From: Balanoglossus misakiensis | Taxonomy: Eukaryota; Hemichordata | Length of the DNA: 64,000 nt | Assembly (NCBI GenBank): GCA_040954595.2 | Contig: CM082576.2 | Coordinates: forward strand, 15,252,001 to 15,316,000 | Reading direction: 5' to 3' | Shown here: positions 1 through 10,278 of the stretch, one piece after another | How the letters are laid out: every line of letters starts with the position of its first letter | Position numbering within the stretch: position 1 is the first letter of the stretch | Notes under the pieces: model-generated | Told to the model about the DNA's origin: nothing | What the model saw: only the letters and a program-made list of their open reading frames with translations | The model's database searches: none | Program-made: the position numbers and the translations under genes

Positions 1-49
1 AATGACGCCACCCCCCCCCCCCCCCCGGCCGTAAAAACTGAATGGTCCC
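1..49. repeat. Truncated right end of a poly-G TIR element
   Basis: A long C tract is followed by a sequence matching, with one substitution, the 18-base right terminus of the element at 40357-43281 (the complement of GGGACCGTTCAGTTTTTA). Only this terminus lies in the window, so the element body is off the left edge. The flanking bases do not show a clean TAA/TTA duplication. Confidence 0.6.
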
Positions 50-1822
50 GTAAGTAGTATGTTGTACTGTTCTCAATTTTTTTCTCGCCAAGAATATTTT
101 GCCCTTTTTAGAGATTAATGCCAGTATACTATTAAAATCAGAATTGGCCAAGCATGTCTTTCCTTCCCTGTTTCTTTTTTTCCTTGGAAGCATTAAAAAT
201 GTCCTCGGATAGACAAATTATTTTTGAATGGAAGGCACCTTACTGTCAATATCACACTGACCCTCCGCATTCAGATTTCAAAACAGGGTGACCCCACCAC
301 CCACCTCCCAGGCTGAAGAAACTGACCAGTCCCTAAATCAACACTGTATAGATCTCGAATCACAGCAAAAAGAAGGCGATACAAAAGCCCAGGGTAAATG
401 TGTTTGCGTTGACCTGCGTTAACAGATCCCGTGAGGAGTACGGTGCCCAGAGCGCTAAACACACACCCCTAAACTTCTGTGGCCTCTTTTGCACACAACT
501 ATACAACGGTTCTCAACAAACAACATTCATATTGACCAAACATGACCGCTACGTTCTTCAAGACCTTGGCGAACCAATGTTGTCCTAACAATTCCGCACA
601 GATAGCACAAATTGTGATGGAAACCAGAACAGTCCGCCTCTGGTAGCGCAAAGGCTAGGCGGTCCCCCGCGCGAGCCTCTCATTGTCAACACGGTGGTCG
701 GAACTCGCCGGAAAGCATACGCCAGCGGCCTTGACGAAAATTATAGACCCTTCACCAAAATGCTAAGGTAAACACGACTCGCAATCGGTGACCCGGGCTG
801 GCTATCTGGTAGAGATAAAGCAGACTACATAAGGAAAAGTTGCACAGAGCAACGACATTGGGTTCCTTCTCCGACAGATCCACGCTGATTAATAATTCTC
901 CCTACAAAGCAAATGCATGGTAGACATGCTAATTCTTGACCCAGAACGCGCTTCTGATTGGTTTATAACAGGCCGTGTATCACCCGCCAAGGGCGTGATG
1001 GACATTTCCCATGAGTAGCTTCTCACAGCTTGAGTTGTATAAAATTATATCGTTGACACGACACTACTTTCTCTGTCTAATAAACATTTCATACAAACGC
1101 CATAAGAAGTGTTTGATGTGATGTCCTGTAAAAAAGTTGTATAGGTATTTCAATGGTTGCGTATCTGTATATATAAAGTAGGCTTCCGTTCCGTTGGCTT
1201 TATAAATCGCAGAAAGCTTTTCATGTCTCGCTAACTTTTGAAATTTCCCAAACATCCTGTGGAATTCACAAGTAAACCAAATATATGGACAGATCCATCA
1301 GAAAAATCGTTTCCAGTGCATTATTTGATCGGACACAGTAAATGATTCCTTGGCGAGAAATGCGAAGCGCAAACTGAGTTATTATTCTACTTGTTTCGTA
1401 AAAAATCATGTCGTGTGAGGGCGCCCCTTTATCCAAAACTTAAAACACGGGCTCTCCAGTCAGACTCAGAGACCGCGTTTCAGCCAATTCTTTCTGCGCT
1501 TGACAGATATCGACGTGTGTTGTTCATTCCACTTATCATAAAGCTGTCATTGGAGTTTGCAAATTGTATAAATCCCGGCAAAATAATGCAGGTACTATGG
1601 GGACACTACGCACACATTCATCAGGTTGCATGTGCGGCTGCGTCATGGAATACATAATAAGATGAGAGATGGAACTTATTCCACTGTGACGTCACAGTTG
1701 TTCAGGTGACAATCACAATAGAATGTCACTGTGTTATTCGTAATCTCTGCGATAACGCGGTGTGCCGCTTGCGGTATCAAAATATTCTCAAAGTTCAGCG
1801 AATTGCTTAACAAACTTTAGTA
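50..1822. other. Upstream region with no recognised gene
   Basis: No ORF here has a recognisable domain or splice pattern. The longest ones (for example 1391-1657) have unconvincing composition. The last few hundred bases presumably contain the promoter and 5' UTR of the kinase gene beginning at 1823, but I see no clear TATA box. Confidence 0.4.
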
Positions 1823-4057
1823 ATGTCCATATTTTCAGTGTTCATGTTGCTTCTCTTAGCGTGTTTAGGTAAGTGACGTGGCAAATCTACTGAGTTATTT
1901 CTGTCTTCTCTACCATCAACTTCCACCAATCTTTCCTCATTCTTTGCAGTACGCAACATGTACTTCTTGGCAGCCGGTTGAATATTTCTTCCAGGGGAAG
2001 AAGTATATTCTTATTTTGAGATTGATGATATGAAACAACCTTTGTTAGTTAGCCTAATTCAATATACAAGGTGTGGTTATTGTTACGAAAACTCTTATCC
2101 AGAAAGTCCATTTTATATCGGAAAAGTGCGTTATAGTACACAGTGTGCATTTAATCAAAGTTTATTTTTATTCAATTCTCAGACCCCGTTCTCGAAGACG
2201 CGAGTGATGAGGGATGGGCCAGTGGTGTAACGGATTTATGGGAATCCGAGAATTGTGATAAAGTTAATAATAGCGAAACCGCAAGTAGCGAGTAAGTTTT
2301 CTTATGAAAAATTTATTGCGAATGTTGGGAAATGTATTTTCCTCGTAAAAATCAAGTGATGGTGACTACATATTTCTATACATTGGCCCGCACACGGCGC
2401 CTACAACAAAACGTTCAAAAGTACTGAAGATGAAGGATTTTTTTTGGAGAATTTACATGCCTCCGTTTTTTGTTTTGGATTCGCAAAACCGTATATTGCA
2501 TCGCCCTGGTAACTCATGGTAACAAACCACAATCAAGGTTCTATAGACTAAATGTCTGATGAATAATAATGAATAACCTTCACAAAATGTCGTCATTCTT
2601 TTCGTAAATGTTTATTCATCTAGATCAAGCGAAAGTGAAGTTGACGACGTAAAACCGCGAAAGAAGAAAAAACGCGGGAATGTAGTTCGTCGGTTCTTTC
2701 GTCGAGTGAGAAAGCGACTCAGTGGTTTATTTTGTCGTGCCCAGGAAACTGACGAGGTATGTTATGTTGTTATTTCTAAACTTAAAATGGCTGTGCATTT
2801 GTGTGTGAGAGATAAACAAACAAGATGACACAGAGATGGTTTCGTTCAGAAAGGCGACATATAGTGGCAAAGAGATGAAAACAGAGAGAAAGATTTGAAC
2901 CATAATCAGTACCTGTCATGCGCGATCATATATTCTGACGTCATCTGTAACTCTCTCAACAGCTTGAATCCACCAGGAAAGAGCCAGAGGCAGCGAAGAA
3001 AAGTGAAAATGGCAAACTACTCAGTAAAAGCCCGGAAGGTTTGTATAACAAGCATCGCAATCTACTAGTATTGCATCGCGGTTAATTTTACTTAGACTAT
3101 GGAATTCTACAAAAATTAAGTCACCCTTAAATATATCTTGTCTACAGGTAGTGCATGGCCTACATGCATATTCTGTCGCAATCATAGGCCTACAACGACA
3201 CCACAGTAGTTGGTGAAACACCTACGTGCAACGTGTACGCATTTCAAACTAAACAAATTCATGCCTATTGGCACCCCTATCTCATCACCATGGCCCATAC
3301 CCTGAGTTCAATCACCACACATTTTATCGCTACAGCAACGATGATATGGTTAGTTGGTGAAACACCTACCATCCCGTTATAGTCTGAGCAATTCATATTA
3401 CACAATTTAAAGCCTATTGCACCCCTCCTGTTATCACAATGACCCATCTCTTCAGTAACAAAGTGTTTCCTTAATACAGACACGGTGAAACGCGGCATTG
3501 TTTCTGTGTCGTGCATTAAATCAGGATTGTACTCGAAAGTCGTACTCGGATATTTCCGTGAGCAGAAACAGCTGTACGCAATGAAGTATCTGAATTATGC
3601 CGACAATTTCAAGGACGCCACTTACTTCGATGATGTCGCCGCGAACGAAATTAACATGATGAGGTATGATCAAATTATTGGTATTGATATATCTATAAAT
3701 CAGTCAAATGGTCAGTCAGTCGCTCAATTCATTACTTAATCATTCAAAGGATCCATCGACCAATCTATCTGCAAATAGTCAGTAAATCAAGTACATGTAT
3801 TGTGTCAACCAACCAACCAACCAACCAAATAACTAACTTTCTCTTTTACAGAGCTCTAAATAAATTAAACTGTGAGAAGTTTGTCCGCATGGATGGGATG
3901 TTTCATAAGAGCAAAATGAGCGTCCTTGTGTACGAATATGTGCAAGGTCTGGACTTGGAAGCATTCACCAAGAAATTCGGAAAAGAAGTAAGTCCTTCCG
4001 GCCAATTACAGCGAAAAGTACACACTAGATCCATGGAAGTTTTTGATGCTGATGCTA

Positions 4058-4100
<43 letters not shown>

Positions 4101-5089
4101 CGACGACAAGCCGAGACAGCCTCAAAATTATCGGTGAAAACGAATCTTTTCTAAAACTGCGTGTATTTTTGTTTGTTTGTTGAAACGTAGGTGCCCCTGG
4201 TTGTCAAGTATGACATCTTGAAGAAAATGGCCGACGCCCTGGCGGCACTACACGGCTTTGGTATAATACATAACGACATGAAATTGGCCAATGTAATGGT
4301 ATGTACATGTACACTACGCTACGGGTTATGTCGTGTTTATCACAATATATGAGTTTAAGACAGGCCTTTCCATGATTCACAATTACATTCAATGGTGAAC
4401 ACATACGGACACAATTATAATTCTGCAGAGTATTAGTCTATTGAAGAAATTCTGGCAGTGAGACAGGCATAACTGACTGACAGACTGACTTACCGAGAGA
4501 CTGACAAACTACGTTGAGCAATTGTGCTGGATATGACAATTTGAAATCGTACTACATGTACATGTACATGTACATGTACATGTAGTAACAAAGGTCAAAA
4601 TCTTGGTCACAAAAACAACTTTATCCTGTTTCGCTTCAGATGAAACTTCCAGAGATGACAGTTAAACTGATCGACTTTTCGTTCAGTTGCTATGAAAAGT
4701 CACCGCGATTTGACGGAGCCGGGACAATGATGTACGCCCCACCAGAGGCTTTCAGGGCTGAGGTCCCACAATGCACGGCGGCCAAGGACATATGGGCGAT
4801 GGGGTGCAGCATGGCCCAGATGGTCACCTTGGAAACGACTTACGGCGGCAATCGCGGTGCCGAAGAGATACTACAAGAACTCGCAACTAAAGTGGCCAGT
4901 GGCGAGGACCTCACTCCAGTGTGTATCGCCATGTTGGATGACGGGCGATTTAAGGATCTCTGCCAGCGTTGCTGTTCCATGGTCCCGTCATCTCGGCCAA
5001 ACGCCCGCATGGTCAGCCGGCGTCTGAGGAAATTGTTTGACGCGGAGAGAAAAACTCACCCAGGGGATTTTCCATTCCTAATAGCTTAA
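1823..5089 (+). CDS. Small protein kinase with N-terminal signal-like peptide, eight exons
   Basis: Exons read as 1823-1868, 2183-2291, 2624-2756, 2963-3038, 3480-3663, 3852-3987, 4191-4298 and 4640-5089. All junctions are GT-AG with compatible phases, giving 413 aa. Residues 1-16 (MSIFSVFMLLLLACLG) resemble a signal peptide. Next come an acidic Ser/Glu-rich stretch and a strongly basic stretch (KPRKKKKRG onward, about 85-120). The kinase domain fills the last three exons and the exon before them. Visible motifs are a degenerate glycine loop (SGLYSKV), the ATP-binding lysine in YAMKYL, a catalytic loop HNDMKLANVM in place of HRD, DFS in place of DFG, APE as APPEAF, and the domain F Asp in AKDIWAMG. 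The key Lys, Asp and Asp are kept, so activity is plausible despite the variant HRD and DFG motifs. The subfamily is not recognised. The first exon is the least certain part, since it rests on one short ORF with a good donor. Confidence 0.82.
4041..4106. repeat. (GAT)n trinucleotide microsatellite in kinase intron 6
   Basis: A run of GAT/GAC triplets lies just after the exon 3852-3987 donor. Read through, it looks like a poly-aspartate protein, but it sits between a good donor (GTAAGT at 3988) and the acceptor before 4191, so it is intronic. Confidence 0.85.
4550..4586. repeat. (ACATGT)n self-complementary microsatellite
   Basis: A perfect alternating ACATGT tract ends in ACTACATG...CATGTAGT, forming a long palindrome inside the last kinase intron, about 55 bases before the final acceptor. 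Confidence 0.85.
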
Positions 5090-5334
5090 TTTTATTAATT
5101 TGCTTTATTTTATTAAACGTCACTGTTATTAAATCGTATCATGTTTTCCATTTATTATTTTTTTCTGTTCAATCCGCTAATATTTCGTGTGTACGGCCCT
5201 GTGAAATTCGAAATGGACGTCTTTCCACTGTTGGGTAGTCTGTGATAGAACAAAAAATGTGAAAATATTTGAAAAAGAAAATAGTGACACAGGCGATATA
5301 GCCTGTTTTTAAGATGCATGATGTAATGTGGCGG

Positions 5335-5417
5335 GCACAGTCGCGTGATGGGGGTTGTGTGTTTACACGGCGATCGTCTTATCCCCGTGTAAACACATGT
5401 CTCTCACGCGACTGTGC
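5335..5417. repeat. Imperfect hairpin with about 33-base arms
   Basis: GCACAGTCGCGTGA...TGTGTTTACACGG pairs with CCGTGTAAACACA...TCACGCGACTGTGC across a short loop. It lies about 250 bases downstream of the kinase stop and encodes nothing. It could be a foldback remnant. Confidence 0.8.
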
Positions 5418-5500
5418 TGGCGTGTGACCCGGTCACTGACTTGGCGAAGAATTATCTGCAGTTTAATAGGCAAAATTGTATTTTGACCCCCCCCCCCCCC

Positions 5501-5921
5501 TAGCCCGGAGACCAGGGCATCGATCTAGAATACAACGCCCGGGGACAGTCGAGTAATGTCCCGCTGAGCTGAAAGATAGTAGCCCTGGCAACGATCAGGG
5601 TCGCTTAGTAACGAATGGATAACGAGTGATCTATCAAATGTTGACGGGCGCCAGTGGTTGGATGATATAATTAACAAAGCTTGGTTATGAATATTCATAC
5701 ACCTTCAAAACCACTCCCACATCCCGTTTTGAAAACATACTTGGTGACTCCACCTCTATTTCCTTATTTAGAATGCGATGATGTCATTTGGTTTACATTG
5801 AGTGACCATTTAGCTTACACGCAAGATTTACCACCCGTGTCGTTCTACGAACAGAATTCTGTTCGTAAATAGAGACTGTCCCCGGGCGTTTCTTTTCCCC
5901 TACGCCCTGGTCTCCGGGCTA
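5501..5921. mobile_element. Short TIR element (MITE-like), 421 bp
   Basis: The ends TAGCCCGGAGACCAGGGC and its exact complement are followed further in by a second inverted block (CGCCCGGGGACAGTC and complement). C-rich tracts flank both sides, so the target duplication cannot be defined; it may lie in the C tract. There is no coding capacity, and the superfamily is not assigned. Confidence 0.7.
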
Positions 5922-6195
5922 CCCTCCCCCCCACAAACCACCATATCAAGCCGTGTAAGAGTATCAGTAATACATAATTCACATAAAATAATCATTTGAA
6001 TTTTGAATTGTAAACTTTACAACCCCTTAAAATCAAAATATCTCCCTCCCCAATACACCATAAACCCCAGTATTGATAAATTTAAAACCTTGTTATCTTC
6101 ACAACACAACGAATCACTGAGAAAGTTGAGTACCTACTTATTTTTTGCGTTTGAGTTGAGGAAAAATACCTCGAGAGAAATTAGATTTTGATTTT

Positions 6196-6637
6196 TAGGT
6201 CCCATTGGTATAGGCCTATATACCATGGGACCTTATGGGATGGGTTGCGTCTGTATGGATGTATGTATGTATGTATGTATGTATGGATGTATGTATGTAT
6301 GTATGTATGTCCGTCCACATCAAAAACTTGAAAACCGCTGCGCGTATCACCTTGATATTTGGTGTGCAGATGCAGGCAGGGCTGTAGATGGGAGTTTGTT
6401 CAAACGAAGTTGCCAGGCCCAAAAATATGCAAATTAGCCAGTAAAATGTGAAATTTATCAAAACTCTGAAAGTCAACAACTACTGGTCAGATTGCTTTAA
6501 AAATTGGTATGCATGTACCTTATGTCAACCTCACATCGACCTGTAAGTGTTAAGTTAATATCATGGATGTTTTATTTTTTATGAATTTTTTAGTCTTTTT
6601 ATTAAATTTACACCTTTACTTATACCTCTATGGTTAA
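6196..6637 (+). repeat. Dispersed noncoding repeat, copy A, 5' part
   Basis: Begins with a palindrome (AGGTCCCATTGGTATAGG and complement), then a (TATG)n tract, then a conserved block including GTCCGTCCACATCAAAAACT and GCAAATTAGCC. The same sequence recurs near 13.9 kb (+), 16.4-16.7 kb (-), 33.3-33.7 kb (-) and 39.6-40.0 kb (-). This copy is cut at TTAA by the Kolobok element and resumes at 10279. Confidence 0.85.
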
Positions 6638-7157
6638 AGGCGGAACTCCCGTATAAAAGCGCGAGAGCACGCGAGAGTTGGCATAATGGTGGGAGATTCA
6701 AACTCACTAACAACAGAACGGACGTTGTCCATAAAAGACTGTAAATTTAGGTCTACCGATGATTTTTTTGTCTCTAAATTCAGAAAGGAGTGCATGAGTT
6801 TATTTAGCACGACATCCGCGGTTTCTGGTGCAATACAATTTGAAAATACTTTCGAAAACCGAAGATGAAATCATTTTGTCCCCGAGATATGACCGGTATA
6901 TCGGTACGATTTTCAGTTTGAATCTGCGTGATTGACGTATTATGCAAATCAAAATTGGGCACCATTGATACATTGTGGCGTTGATTGCAAAGTGTGCGTG
7001 ACCTGAAAATGGGGATGTGATCATACCAAATTTATAACACATGAACATGCATGCATCCATACATTCGGTAGTTCTCTTCTTGGAAATTGTGTTGGTCCTG
7101 AAAAGGACCGTTTGTATTTGTGTACCAACCGTACAAAGTGAAGAGGGGAAAGCCTCA

Positions 7158-7802
7158 TCAGTGCCATTTATGGCCAACGTAAGGAACACCGGGTAAATTC
7201 GGGTAGAGACCACGGACAAGTCTCAGCACACAATCTGGCATAATCTCTCTATTTGTCCACACTGTCGAGGTGTCTTCCTTCTTTTCCAGCAGTTTTCCCT
7301 TCTTTCGGATGTACTCTGGAAAGCGCCAAGCGTAACGGTCGCTTAGCTGTTTCCAAAAACGTTTGTACATCTTTTTCCTCACAAGATTGTTTCCAGCTCG
7401 TGCTTTCTGACCCGATCCTAGCCAATGCTGCCTATGTGTGGTAACACATGGCGAACAAAAACAAAATTCACAGGAGTTGTCCGAATCTCCGAAAGCCGAT
7501 GTGCTCATGGACACGGTGTTTACTTCGACGCCTGCTGCAGTTGTACCGCCTTCAGACACCGGGGGAGGGTCATTTGGGATTGCATCCGATAGACCGGCAG
7601 TGTTCCCATTCAACTTGCTGGCAGCCGATATCGGGGTACTAACCCCCGCGGTCGCAGCAGGTGAACTTATGTGCCCCCGCCGCTCGATGACCGAGAGCTC
7701 CCATTCATTCATGGCAAAGAAAATTTCCAGTGCTTCCTCCTGCTCTTCAGTGACCGCTATCTTGATAATTCGTGTCGACATGATGGATTCAGCTGACAAC
7801 AC
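7158..7802 (-). CDS. Accessory ORF of the Kolobok element, function unknown, 214 aa
   Basis: Uninterrupted ORF on the strand opposite to the transposase, with its start about 500 bases from the transposase start, so the two appear divergently transcribed from a shared central region. The initiator could be residue 1 or Met8 (MSTRIIKIAV). The N-terminal half is rich in Ser, Thr, Ala and Pro. The C-terminal half has a cysteine cluster CEFCFCSPC, then aromatic and basic residues (YKRFWKQLSDRYAWRFPEYI) and a REIMPDC...YPN...GHKW block near the end, which reads like a compact zinc-binding or DNA-binding module. I recall similar unnamed proteins in marine invertebrate genomes but cannot name a family. 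No host-gene splice sites surround it. Confidence 0.7.
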   Translation of the reverse strand: MLSAESIMSTRIIKIAVTEEQEEALEIFFAMNEWELSVIERRGHISSPAATAGVSTPISAASKLNGNTAGLSDAIPNDPPPVSEGGTTAAGVEVNTVSMSTSAFGDSDNSCEFCFCSPCVTTHRQHWLGSGQKARAGNNLVRKKMYKRFWKQLSDRYAWRFPEYIRKKGKLLEKKEDTSTVWTNREIMPDCVLRLVRGLYPNLPGVPYVGHKWH

Positions 7803-8298
7803 GTTCCGCGGTTAGGATCGCGTGGGTATATAATGTGTTTGCTTTTGGCGGGCGCGGGATCCCCATTTGAAGTCGAAGTAGCGAAATATAAAAATTCACC
7901 ATTTTCGGGAGGGACGAAGAGTGACGCGTATGCTTTGAGAATTTACAAAGTCGTCATTTCGACAAGTTTTTAGTGATTTAAAATTGGAAACTAATCGTAT
8001 TAATTGGTGAAAGCGGGTTTTCTCAGTTGTATTTTAATGTTATGATTTAAAAATCGGCAGAAAAAAAATTCGTTTCACCTACCATGGTGAAATGAACCCG
8101 TACAAAATTTTGGTAAAATGTTGCAATTCCATTCACACCTCTGCGCCAATATTTGGTTGTAAATTTATCGCATGCAAGTCATCACAAGAGTTTCGTTCTA
8201 ATAATAAGAAATTATAATCATATATGCAAGTCATCACAAGAGTTTCGTTCTAATAATAAGAAATTATAATCATATAACAATAAAGGCTGCAAATCATC
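7803..8298. promoter_or_regulatory. Divergent intergenic region inside the Kolobok element
   Basis: This AT-rich spacer separates two head-to-head ORFs and is the obvious place for promoters of both. A TATATAA sequence (7828-7834) lies upstream of the accessory ORF when read on the minus strand. It also contains the 52-base direct duplication. Promoter function is inferred from position only. Confidence 0.4.
8172..8275. repeat. 52-bp tandem duplication before the transposase ORF
   Basis: The segment starting ATGCAAGTCATCACAAGAG at 8172 is repeated exactly at 8224, so two 52-base copies lie head to tail just upstream of the transposase start at 8299. Confidence 0.92.
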
Positions 8299-10101
8299 AT
8301 GCAAACTGAGGCCGTCGAAGCAAATAATGAACAGCGTCCAGCTGGTCCACCTACTCGACCCATCAGAGATTCAACTCAGAGCCAAATGAATCGTCGCAGG
8401 GGGACCTACCCGTCCGACAGCAGTGAATGCATGAGACAACGAAATTTGAAAAGGAAGCTGCAGCCATCGAAAAACCGTGGTAAACTAACATTTTACTATG
8501 AAACCGAAGATGATAAATGTACGTTGTTTAATAAACTTGACCGGGTGAAAATGATGATAGGTGGCAACACCACTGTATCATCGACGTACGAAGCTCTTTG
8601 CACGGTTTTGGATGACTTTATCCTGACAAATTTAGATCGTCAACCTAACGATGTAGATCTTGAACTTGCCGATCAACAACCTATGAACGGTTCGGATTTT
8701 GCTTTTTCCACAATGGAAGATAGTTTGCAGTTAGGGTCCGGTGAGGAAATGTTTGTTTGCACGACAAAGGCTCTACAGAAATTGGCAGATACAGTGGTTG
8801 AGCATCGTGGTAGATGTCCAGCGTCGTCAATGAAGATAGACAAATTTGATAAATTTGGACATGTGTTACGTGCAACTCTGGTATGCTCCCAGAACAGTTC
8901 ACATATCGCACGCTGGAAATCCTCTGATTACATTGAAGGGGGTCTCTTTCTCGCAAACGTGCGCATAGCCCATGGGTATTTTTCGTCTGGATTGTTGCCA
9001 AATATGTATTCTAAATTTTGTAAAGAGGCCAGTATTGGAGAGATCGGGGAAAAAACATTGCATGTATTGCAAAAATCTTATGCTGGGGTGGTAAGCAGTC
9101 TGTCTAAGGAGTCACAAGAAACAGCATTGCAGGAGGAAATGGCCGCTACAGCATTTGTGTCTGAGGAAAACGAACCACTGCGAGATGGTATCGGAATCAT
9201 CAGTGATGCTCGTCACTGCTGGCGAAAAAACGCTCGATTTTCAGACATCGTTTGTCTCGGATTTCATACACACAAAGTTATCCGCGTTGAAATTCTAAGC
9301 AAGGCCGATGACCCTTGTAGTCAAAGGCATGAACTTGCAGGTGTGAAGCGCATGTACGATTACTTTGAAAATGAGTGCGCTATAAAAGTACACGTACACG
9401 ATAATAACGCCAGCGTCAATAAATACGTAAGAGAAGAACACCCAAACACGATAAACAGTAAAGACACGTGGCATGTGACAAAGGGTATTGCTAAGGAAGC
9501 TAAAAAAATCGGCCACGGGGCAAAATATAGAGAAAATAAAAGTTGGCACTCCGAATTATCAGACAAGGCTGCGTCAATCAAAACGCATATTTATTGGTCG
9601 ATGAAAACTTGTAATGGGGATGCGGCGTTACTAAGACGGCGTATTGACACCATTCTGCTTCACTATCAGGGCAAACATGCCGACTGCCACCCAGACTCTC
9701 GTTGCAAGACTGATGTTAATTATGAGCCCACGAAAAACCCCATAACTGATCCCGTAGCAGAAAAAATGCTTATTGACTTTTTACATAGTTTACCCGTGTA
9801 CAAAGACGCCGAGAGCTATAGTCACTGTCATGATACGCACTACGTTGAGTCATTCAACAACGCACTATTGCAATACCACGATAAACGCATCGTCTTTGGT
9901 CGACAAGCGTACGAACTGAGAACGAATCTAGCGATACTCGACTGGAATGAAAGTGTCGATCGGCCGGTTACATCGTCACGGCTAGTTGTTGATGCTACAA
10001 ATCCAAGGCGGCAATCAGCTGAGCCCGTACGAGTTCGAAAAACGTTCGCATTCAAAACTAAACTGTGGGGAAAATGGTTGGAATTACTGTATGAAAAGTA
10101 A
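8299..10101 (+). CDS. Kolobok superfamily transposase, 600 aa
   Basis: Single uninterrupted ORF, apparently full length, predicted to catalyse excision and TTAA insertion of the surrounding element. The first 60 residues are basic. The catalytic core starts near residue 295 with IISDARH (Asp303, Arg305, His306), matching the D-x-R-H pattern of Kolobok transposases. VHVHDNNASVNK follows (Asp368), then DTWHVTKGIAKEAKK, and THYVESFNN (Glu517) near the end, giving a candidate DDE triad of 303/368/517. The DxWHxxK and HYxExFNN blocks are the parts I recognise from the family. Two Cys/His-containing segments (CHPDSRC near 473-479 and SHCHDTH near 507-513) may bind metal. No stop or frameshift is seen, so the copy could be recently active. 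The initiator could also be a later Met, for example residue 30. Confidence 0.85.
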   Translation: MQTEAVEANNEQRPAGPPTRPIRDSTQSQMNRRRGTYPSDSSECMRQRNLKRKLQPSKNRGKLTFYYETEDDKCTLFNKLDRVKMMIGGNTTVSSTYEALCTVLDDFILTNLDRQPNDVDLELADQQPMNGSDFAFSTMEDSLQLGSGEEMFVCTTKALQKLADTVVEHRGRCPASSMKIDKFDKFGHVLRATLVCSQNSSHIARWKSSDYIEGGLFLANVRIAHGYFSSGLLPNMYSKFCKEASIGEIGEKTLHVLQKSYAGVVSSLSKESQETALQEEMAATAFVSEENEPLRDGIGIISDARHCWRKNARFSDIVCLGFHTHKVIRVEILSKADDPCSQRHELAGVKRMYDYFENECAIKVHVHDNNASVNKYVREEHPNTINSKDTWHVTKGIAKEAKKIGHGAKYRENKSWHSELSDKAASIKTHIYWSMKTCNGDAALLRRRIDTILLHYQGKHADCHPDSRCKTDVNYEPTKNPITDPVAEKMLIDFLHSLPVYKDAESYSHCHDTHYVESFNNALLQYHDKRIVFGRQAYELRTNLAILDWNESVDRPVTSSRLVVDATNPRRQSAEPVRVRKTFAFKTKLWGKWLELLYEK

Positions 10102-10278
10102 ACACGTGCATATGTTTACATTTTGAGTGTGTGTTCCATTTCGGAGGTGAGAGGTCAATTGTTGCTGACTTGCTACTTTTTTGCTCACAGAAAGAAACAA
10201 TATCGTACCATTAGAGTTTAAGCCACGCCCACATTTTATTGATTTTTTCTCGGTAGGGCCCTACCGAGCGTTCCCCCT

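Larger units (their letters stand above)
6638..10278 (+). mobile_element. Kolobok-type DNA transposon, 3641 bp, TTAA target duplication
   Basis: The element is flanked by TTAA at 6634-6637 and 10279-10282. The termini are short inverted repeats (AGGCGGAAC and the complement of GTTCCCCCT). The uninterrupted target is preserved at 33262-33265 on the opposite strand, where the dispersed repeat runs through a single TTAA. That comparison fixes both boundaries to the base. It carries a transposase ORF (8299-10101) and a divergent ORF (7158-7802). A TTAA duplication is known for Kolobok and piggyBac; the transposase assigns it to Kolobok. The right end has a subterminal palindrome CGGTAGGGCCCTACCG (10251-10266). 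Confidence 0.88.

Noticed and set aside
3802-4137. ORF with a poly-aspartate tail
   Set aside because: It reads through a good splice donor at 3988 into a (GAT)n microsatellite in an intron of the kinase gene.
6638-10278. piggyBac assignment based on the TTAA duplication alone
   Set aside because: The transposase motifs (SDARH, HDNNASV, DTWHVTK, HYVESFNN) fit Kolobok, which also duplicates TTAA, and I see no piggyBac-type transposase signature.
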